Source of the DNA: a virus
Length of the DNA: 49,335 bases
Direction: 5' to 3' (one strand)
Virus record (IMG/VR): IMGVR_UViG_3300023301_000017
Span: 1 to 49,335 of that record
Shown: positions 45,301-49,335 of the stretch, in pieces
How positions within the stretch are numbered: the stretch's first letter is position 1
Layout: each line of letters begins with the position of its first letter
Program-made: the position numbers and the translations under genes
Notes under the pieces: model-generated
Databases searched by the model: none
Told to the model about the DNA's origin: nothing
Seen by the model: the letters and a program-made list of their open reading frames with translations, nothing else

Positions 45301-45729
45301 TTAATCCTTTAATTTTAGTGACCAGCCCATTCTGCGAAGGTCTTGAGTTATGGCGACCACAGCAGACACACTCCAAGGACGGAGATTGCTCCAGTCGAAG
45401 TCGGAGTTGACATTGATCTGATAATCCGTAACCTTGAATTTCTTTGCAAGCTTAGTGAGGAATCTGGGAACGTCCAATGGGTATTCACCAGGATGGGCAT
45501 CACACACTTTCGGCATCACTTTCGTAACGTGGGCGATGGTCTTGGAGAATCTGTCACCACAGACTCTGATTATACCGCCACTCATACACGGAATTGAGAA
45601 ACCATCCAATCTAACACCATTCTCTTCTTCCAGAAAATGCAGGTTGATTGTCTCATAATCCTCATGGTCTCCGATTTGTATATGCCATTTCTTTTGTGCT
45701 ACTTGGATCAATACGATCATGCGACTCAT
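45301..45729 (-). CDS. hypothetical protein, 142 aa
   Basis: ATG 45729 with AAAGGAG upstream. Starts S-R-M-I-V-L-I-Q-V-A-Q-K-K. Not recognised. Confidence 0.6.
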   Translation of the reverse strand: MSRMIVLIQVAQKKWHIQIGDHEDYETINLHFLEEENGVRLDGFSIPCMSGGIIRVCGDRFSKTIAHVTKVMPKVCDAHPGEYPLDVPRFLTKLAKKFKVTDYQINVNSDFDWSNLRPWSVSAVVAITQDLRRMGWSLKLKD

Positions 45730-45799
45730 AATCTTCTCCTTTATAGGTTCGTTCAATCATTTCCAGGATTTCAAAGCACTCTTCCCTAATCGATTTCAT
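45662..45799 (-). CDS. possible small protein, 45 aa
   Basis: GAGGTTAAATGAC precedes ATG 45799. The start (K-S-I-R-E-E-C-F-E-I-L-E-M-I) looks like a real helix, but the ORF overlaps the next gene by 68 bp. Confidence 0.35.
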   Translation of the reverse strand: MKSIREECFEILEMIERTYKGEDYESHDRIDPSSTKEMAYTNRRP

Positions 45800-45800
45800 G

Positions 45801-46067
45801 TCATTTAACCTCGATTTGTTCAACGATGAAGGTGTGGTCGCAAATCGGAAAATTAGAATTCATTTCATACTGAATGGAAGAACCGTCTTCATCTAGGCAT
45901 TGAAAAATACGAAAGATTCCAAAAGGTACATTAGGTGCAACCATCCTATCATATTTTGCGGCATACGCATAAATGACGCTTTGCACCTTATCCACACTGT
46001 CAACATATACTGTCGGCATCACACCACTTTTGATCTTGTAAATGTAATTTGGGAATTTTTTAGCCAT
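45801..46067 (-). CDS. hypothetical protein, 88 aa
   Basis: Basic start (A-K-K-F-P-N-Y-I-Y-K-I-K), beta-rich. AAAGGAGCAAGAC precedes ATG 46067; cassette promoter 46116 upstream. Confidence 0.6.
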   Translation of the reverse strand: MAKKFPNYIYKIKSGVMPTVYVDSVDKVQSVIYAYAAKYDRMVAPNVPFGIFRIFQCLDEDGSSIQYEMNSNFPICDHTFIVEQIEVK

Positions 46068-46115
46068 GTCTTGCTCCTTTAAGTTGCTGGTTAGTGTGTC
46101 TGATCTCTTAAATAA

Positions 46116-46144
46116 AGAGTCTCATTACCAAATCATCCATACAA
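46116..46144 (-). promoter_or_regulatory. early promoter cassette 6
   Basis: Minus TTGTAT (46139-46144), 17 bp ending AATGA, GACTCT (46116-46121). Confidence 0.6.
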
Positions 46145-46183
46145 GTGGTAATTGAAGAAATCGTACCTTTAGGAAATAGAAAC

Positions 46184-46354
46184 TCATTTCTTCCTGGATT
46201 TCTTAGCCTGCTTCCGTTTCGCTTTACGTTTCCTACGCTCAGCGGGTGGGATGCCTGGTTTAAGTTCACGTGACTTTTTTCTATGGGGATAGTTGTTAGT
46301 TGCTGACTCAGCCATAGCCACTAACAATGCCAACTCACTTATCTTGATAGGCAT
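46184..46354 (-). CDS. very basic small protein, 56 aa
   Basis: Lys/Arg-rich C-terminal half (R-R-K-R-K-A-K-R-K-Q-A-K-K-S), likely to bind nucleic acid. N-terminus I-K-I-S-E-L echoes the 37604 protein. AAAGGAG precedes ATG 46354. Confidence 0.55.
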   Translation of the reverse strand: MPIKISELALLVAMAESATNNYPHRKKSRELKPGIPPAERRKRKAKRKQAKKSRKK

Positions 46355-46399
46355 GGTTCATTACTCCTTTGGAAATAGGATACTCATTTATTCTTGCTC

Positions 46400-46618
46400 C
46401 TATTTCAGTTCAAGATCGAAAGCTTTCTTGGCGCGTCGGCAGCCTCGAATAAAATCCTTAAGCCGCGTCTTGCACACAACCTCAGCGCCTTCGTAAAGAT
46501 AACGAATAACCAGCTTGTCGCCAGCACGAGAAATAATTTTAGCCTGGTGAGCTTCCCATGCATCCTCAGTATAGAACCAATGAACTGTATCTGCATGGTA
46601 GATGTCTCGCTTACCCAT
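46400..46618 (-). CDS. hypothetical protein, 72 aa
   Basis: K-L-V-I-R-Y-L-Y-E-G-A-E-V-V core and a basic C-terminal helix. AAAGGGAG precedes ATG 46618 (TAATG overlap with the membrane gene). Confidence 0.6.
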   Translation of the reverse strand: MGKRDIYHADTVHWFYTEDAWEAHQAKIISRAGDKLVIRYLYEGAEVVCKTRLKDFIRGCRRAKKAFDLELK

Positions 46619-46728
46619 TACTTTTTCTCCCTTTTGTTGTCATGATCTTTGGCGAATGCCAACACTATAATTAGGAGATAGAAACCCATCAACCCAATAC
46701 CTACTGATGAAATGAAATCCCATGCCAT
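46618..46728 (-). CDS. small membrane protein, 36 aa
   Basis: One hydrophobic span (V-G-I-G-L-M-G-F-Y-L-L-I-I-V-L-A-F) and a charged tail. TAGGAG precedes ATG 46728. Confidence 0.55.
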   Translation of the reverse strand: MAWDFISSVGIGLMGFYLLIIVLAFAKDHDNKREKK

Positions 46729-46742
46729 GATCTTGCTCCTAG

Positions 46743-46997
46743 TTAGTGAATGGTGAATGGTGAGCTAAATGTGAGGATAACGAAGTAACGACCATAGAAT
46801 TGGGCATGTTCGACGTGCTCAACACCATCAAATAATTCAAGTAGTGCCTCTTCGATCTGGCTGTCCATGAAATCATCCTCTCTTTCAACCATTACAACTA
46901 TGGTTATATCATATTTGTAATAAATGAATTGAGCGATTAGAACTTCCTCGCCATTAGCATCTTTCAGATATAAGCTTTCCCACTTTTCCTCTACCAT
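46743..46997 (-). CDS. hypothetical protein, 84 aa
   Basis: Acidic, alternating beta and helix, ends T-F-S-S-P-F-T-I-H. AAAGGAGCAAGAC precedes ATG 46997. Confidence 0.6.
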   Translation of the reverse strand: MVEEKWESLYLKDANGEEVLIAQFIYYKYDITIVVMVEREDDFMDSQIEEALLELFDGVEHVEHAQFYGRYFVILTFSSPFTIH

Positions 46998-47045
46998 GTC
47001 TTGCTCCTTTGAATTGCTGGTTAATTGCGCTGATCGACTAAATAA

Positions 47046-47074
47046 AGAATCTCATGACCAGCATTGCCAAGCAA
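47046..47074 (-). promoter_or_regulatory. early promoter cassette 7
   Basis: Minus TTGCTT (47069-47074), 17 bp ending CATGA, GATTCT (47046-47051). Confidence 0.55.
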
Positions 47075-47161
47075 GATAAATCAATTGGTCATTGAAGAAA
47101 TAGTACCTAGGGAAGTTGGGAGCAGGGAGGGAGTTCCCTGGCACCGAAGTAGGGCATAGGA

Positions 47162-47188
47162 AATGGGAGCTGGCGATCAGCTCCCATT
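47162..47188 (-). terminator. hairpin terminator
   Basis: AATGGGAGCTG / CAGCTCCCATT, 11 bp, 5-base loop, immediately after the stop at 47193; short U-tail (TTTCC). Between it and promoter 47046 lies about 85 bases with no gene. Confidence 0.65.
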
Positions 47189-47192
47189 CTCT

Positions 47193-47378
47193 TTAGTTGC
47201 GGTTATTGAATGAGTAGCGAGCGTAACACCAGGCGTCTCGCTTGGGCAACTCTGCCTCAATTTGATCCTGTGTTAAATCCTGCTCTATAAACATGAGGAT
47301 TTTGAAAGCTGCATTGATACTGATGTGGTAGTCATGTACCATTGTGCGCCACATGTCGATGGTATTAGCCTTTTTCAT
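47193..47378 (-). CDS. hypothetical protein, 61 aa
   Basis: Helical, M-V-H-D-Y-H-I-S-I-N-A-A-F-K. AAAGGAG precedes ATG 47378. Not recognised. Confidence 0.6.
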   Translation of the reverse strand: MKKANTIDMWRTMVHDYHISINAAFKILMFIEQDLTQDQIEAELPKRDAWCYARYSFNNRN

Positions 47379-47402
47379 GATATTACTCCTTTGTCTTGCT
47401 GG

Positions 47403-47642
47403 TTAGTCTTCGATGTACAGACTTTGTCCCATTATGAACCACGAGTGATCTTTCAGTTCCTCGAAAGTCACAGTGTTCATAAAACAGAATTCCTCTGTGC
47501 TGTTAAATCCCATACACTTTACTGCCAGCTCGAAGATTTCAATTGTCGGTGTCCTTACATGAGGATCACCCTTTGCATTGACCTCAATTGACTCCAGGAA
47601 CTCTTGAATCTCGTCCTCATCCATCTCCTCAAATTTTTTCAT
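47403..47642 (-). CDS. hypothetical acidic protein, 79 aa
   Basis: Acidic N-terminus (K-K-F-E-E-M-D-E-D-E-I-Q-E-F-L). GAGGAG precedes ATG 47642. Not recognised. Confidence 0.6.
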   Translation of the reverse strand: MKKFEEMDEDEIQEFLESIEVNAKGDPHVRTPTIEIFELAVKCMGFNSTEEFCFMNTVTFEELKDHSWFIMGQSLYIED

Positions 47643-47691
47643 GATCCTACTCCTCTGTCTTGCTGGTTAATGTTGCTTTTCTCTATGATTC

Positions 47692-47720
47692 AGTATCTCA
47701 TGGCAAGCAATGGTTTGCTA
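47692..47720 (-). promoter_or_regulatory. degenerate early promoter cassette 8
   Basis: Minus TAGCAA (weak -35), 17 bp ending CATGA, GATACT (47692-47697). Flanked by the same upstream AT-rich block as the 48225 and 48777 copies. Confidence 0.5.
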
Positions 47721-47787
47721 GCTGGGAATATAAATACATAGCCATGGGAAGTGTCGAGTAGTGAGGCAAATCCCTGGTTCAGAGACA

Positions 47788-47825
47788 GACAAAAACAAGC
47801 TGCCCGACTTGTTAGCCGAGCAGCT
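47788..47825 (-). terminator. terminator after the 47835 gene
   Basis: 12-bp stem (minus AGCTGCTCGGCT / AGTCGGGCAGCT, two G-U), 4-base loop, then TTGTTTTTGTC. Confidence 0.8.
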
Positions 47826-47834
47826 CATGAATAC

Positions 47835-48176
47835 CTACACAATGCGATCTGTGTTTGTGAACGTGAAATCAATGGCATCGACTATGGCATTGTAGATACG
47901 TTGCTTGGAAAAACGATGAGAGATGGCGAGATTAGCGGCACTCACAATTTCTTTCGTGAACACTTCCTCATCGACGGCGATTGCTTCGGCAAGTATGATC
48001 ATTCGGCACAATTCATAGACAGTTGCCTTGTATGTTGCCGACTCTTTAGTGAACTGCTCAATCAGAAAATCCCTCAATTGTTTGTCTGGCTCATCATTGA
48101 TTTCCTGATGGGTTCTGTTTTTGAATCTATGTTGTTGCGTGGCTAGTTCCGTTAGGGCATTGATCATTTTTTGCAT
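47835..48176 (-). CDS. hypothetical helical protein, 113 aa
   Basis: Mostly helical with Q/E/K; no recognised motif. GAGGAG precedes ATG 48176; promoter 48225 upstream, terminator downstream: a single-gene unit. Confidence 0.6.
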   Translation of the reverse strand: MQKMINALTELATQQHRFKNRTHQEINDEPDKQLRDFLIEQFTKESATYKATVYELCRMIILAEAIAVDEEVFTKEIVSAANLAISHRFSKQRIYNAIVDAIDFTFTNTDRIV

Positions 48177-48195
48177 GGCTAACTCCTCATGGGAT

Positions 48196-48297
48196 TTGCT
48201 GATGAGAACAATTTCTCATGATTTATTATCTCTTGGCACAGCATGGTATACAAGCTGGGAATATAAATACATAGCCATGGCAAGGAACTGGTCAACA
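48196..48297. repeat. 102-bp duplicated promoter block, copy 1
   Basis: Identical over 102 bases to 48748-48849. Contains AT-rich upstream block, -35, -10 and leader start. A 28-bp piece recurs at about 47719-47746. Confidence 0.9.
48225..48253 (-). promoter_or_regulatory. early promoter cassette 9
   Basis: Minus TTGTAT (48248-48253), 17 bp, GATAAT (48225-48230), within repeat copy 1. Confidence 0.75.
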
Positions 48298-48512
48298 AAA
48301 AGATCTGAGCAACCAGGGACATCTCTGGTAAACAAGTAAAGAGGCTACCTCTCTTGTAAACATGGCTGTTTTCTATGCTTACACTGATATTCAAAAGCTG
48401 TCCAAGTCAAGCACAACGCAAGGACCGAAGCGAAAATACGTGGTTATTTAGGATCATTGTGATCTGAGCGAGAATGAGAACGAGGCAGCCTCAGACATCC
48501 CTGGCAGGAAAT
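48298..48512. other. 215-base non-coding stretch
   Basis: No ORF with a ribosome site. Holds short inverted repeats (GAGG/CCTC near 48340, CCAG/CTGG near 48315) and the near-repeat GACATCTCTGG / GACATCCCTGG. Could be terminator-like or an untranslated RNA. Confidence 0.4.
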
Positions 48513-48547
48513 AGAAAAAGAAACCTGCCCAATGATCTGAGCAGGTT
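48513..48547 (-). terminator. terminator after the 48558 gene
   Basis: Minus AACCTGCTC / GGGCAGGTT stem (9 bp), 8-base loop, then TCTTTTTC. Confidence 0.75.
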
Positions 48548-48557
48548 CCCAACAAAT

Positions 48558-48731
48558 CTAGTTGTAAGCTTTCTCGGCTCGCCGCTTCATTGCCTTAGCA
48601 GTATCAGAAGCATCCTGCTTGTCGTCGGTGAAGTAATCGGCGTCCGGCTGGTATTCGCCATCGACATACAACTTAACCACATATTCTTGATACTCGGGAT
48701 TAGCAACTGTCTTTACCTTGATGTCTGCCAT
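48558..48731 (-). CDS. hypothetical protein, 57 aa
   Basis: I-K-V-K-T-V-A-N-P-E-Y-Q-E-Y-V-V-K-L-Y-V-D-G (beta) then a charged helix ending R-R-A-E-K-A-Y-N. AAAGGAG precedes ATG 48731. Rightmost gene; single-gene unit. Confidence 0.65.
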   Translation of the reverse strand: MADIKVKTVANPEYQEYVVKLYVDGEYQPDADYFTDDKQDASDTAKAMKRRAEKAYN

Positions 48732-48747
48732 GATTTGCTCCTTTGAA

Positions 48748-48849
48748 TTGCTGATGAGAACAATTTCTCATGATTTATTATCTCTTGGCACAGCATGGTA
48801 TACAAGCTGGGAATATAAATACATAGCCATGGCAAGGAACTGGTCAACA
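48748..48849. repeat. 102-bp duplicated promoter block, copy 2
   Basis: Perfect copy of 48196-48297. Confidence 0.9.
48777..48805 (-). promoter_or_regulatory. early promoter cassette 10
   Basis: Minus TTGTAT (48800-48805), 17 bp, GATAAT (48777-48782), within repeat copy 2. Confidence 0.75.
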
Positions 48850-49103
48850 TATACAGAAACAACCAGGTATTAAATAGGAAACAACCTGGTGCTAAAAACT
48901 TGGCAACAATATGCCGCCAATATAAATCCATCGGTGCCACCAATATCAAAACCGTTGCCAAGGATTGCTGCCATCAGATTCCTTAAATGTTGGCAAAAAC
49001 AGAACAAAAGAAGTAACAATCGCTGCCAACAAACCTCGAGTTGTCAACCTATTAAAACTAGTTAGTAGTAGAGATAGGCTCAGCAATTAGGTTATCAATA
49101 GGA
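48850..49103. other. non-coding right-end region with TTGGCA-like motifs
   Basis: No gene. Contains an inverted repeat CCAGGT...ACCTGG (about 48866-48893) and several TTGGCA/TTGCCA/CTGCCA words (about 48899, 48952, 48991, 49022) in both orientations, with one GGCA-N6-TGCC dyad near 48901. Confidence 0.5.
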
Positions 49104-49129
49104 AATAGGGAATAGGGAATAGGGAATAG
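49104..49129. repeat. 7-mer tandem repeat
   Basis: AATAGGG repeated about 3.7 times. Confidence 0.85.
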
Positions 49130-49170
49130 TAAGGCAGGAAATAGGAAGCAGGAAATAGGAAACTTAAGGT

Positions 49171-49200
49171 AGGAGTTGGCAGGAGTTGGCAGGAGTTGGC
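49171..49200. repeat. 10-mer tandem repeat
   Basis: AGGAGTTGGC, three perfect copies, followed by a partial AGGTGG. Confidence 0.9.
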
Positions 49201-49224
49201 AGGTGGAAACTTTAGGTGGAAACT

Positions 49225-49328
49225 GGTAGTGGAAGTTGGTAGTGGAAGTTGGTAGTGGAAGTTGGTAGTGGAAGTTGGTAGTGGAAGTTGGTAGTGGAAG
49301 TTGGTAGTGGAAGTTGGTAGTGGAAGTT
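49225..49328. repeat. 13-mer tandem repeat, 8 perfect copies
   Basis: GGTAGTGGAAGTT repeated eight times without change, then GGGCAGC to the window end. Strongly purine-rich on the plus strand. Confidence 0.95.
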
Positions 49329-49335
49329 GGGCAGC

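Noticed and set aside
48179-48394. 71-aa minus-strand ORF over the promoter block
   Set aside because: Its sequence comes from the duplicated promoter DNA, it recurs at 48713-48961 for the same reason, and it has no ribosome site.
1-49335. temperate lifestyle (integrase, excisionase, CI-type repressor)
   Set aside because: No integrase or att-like repeat seen; the RHH and helix-turn-helix proteins alone do not show lysogeny.

Overview
The window reads as part of a tailed dsDNA bacteriophage genome (Caudoviricetes), probably from a Gram-negative host. Every convincing gene lies on the minus strand, so transcription runs from right to left. Genes are tightly packed, usually with ATGA or TAATG overlaps, and nearly all have a strong AGGAGG-type ribosome binding site. 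I see no virion, packaging or integration genes and no tRNAs. The window is therefore the early/replication part of a larger genome, and its left edge cuts through a DNA ligase gene. A membrane-anchored transglycosylase and a secreted small protein hint at a host with a periplasm.

Right part (about 36.8-49.3 kb): an accessory early region of many short ORFs (zinc ribbons, small membrane peptides, RadC-like, DUF932-like, DUF2786-like and WYL_2-like proteins, one HNH endonuclease). They are served by a repeated promoter cassette (TTGCTT or TTGTAT, 17 bp, a GATAAT-like -10) with a similar leader, and separated by hairpin terminators. The extreme right end is non-coding and carries three tandem-repeat arrays, including eight perfect copies of a 13-mer.

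Middle (about 22.7-36.8 kb): tandem ribbon-helix-helix proteins; a UvsW-like SF2 helicase interrupted by an intein, inside which a complete homing endonuclease gene is read in another frame; a PD-(D/E)XK nuclease; DnaG-type primase; a replication-initiator-like protein behind a palindrome-overlapped promoter and an attenuator-like hairpin; DnaB-like helicase; QueD and QueE.

Left part (1-22.7 kb): an operon with HU, a winged-helix-like protein, FolE, a radical SAM/SPASM protein, a glycosyltransferase and a DpdA-like base-exchange enzyme. With QueD/QueE this points to 7-deazaguanine DNA modification, possibly further decorated. Then come a second QueD-like protein, sliding clamp, UDG-PolA fusion polymerase, clamp loader, HD hydrolase, gp32-like SSB, RecA, 5' nuclease, RuvC-like resolvase, a Rad50/SbcC split into two genes around SbcD, and DNA ligase. 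Together these make a nearly self-sufficient replisome (clamp, loader, helicase, primase, polymerase, SSB, ligase), a recombination set (RecA, SbcCD, RuvC, UvsW-like) and a base-modification pathway. The most unusual element is the intein with a nested, out-of-frame homing endonuclease (33.7-34.7 kb). All assignments come from reading motifs by eye; no database search was run.
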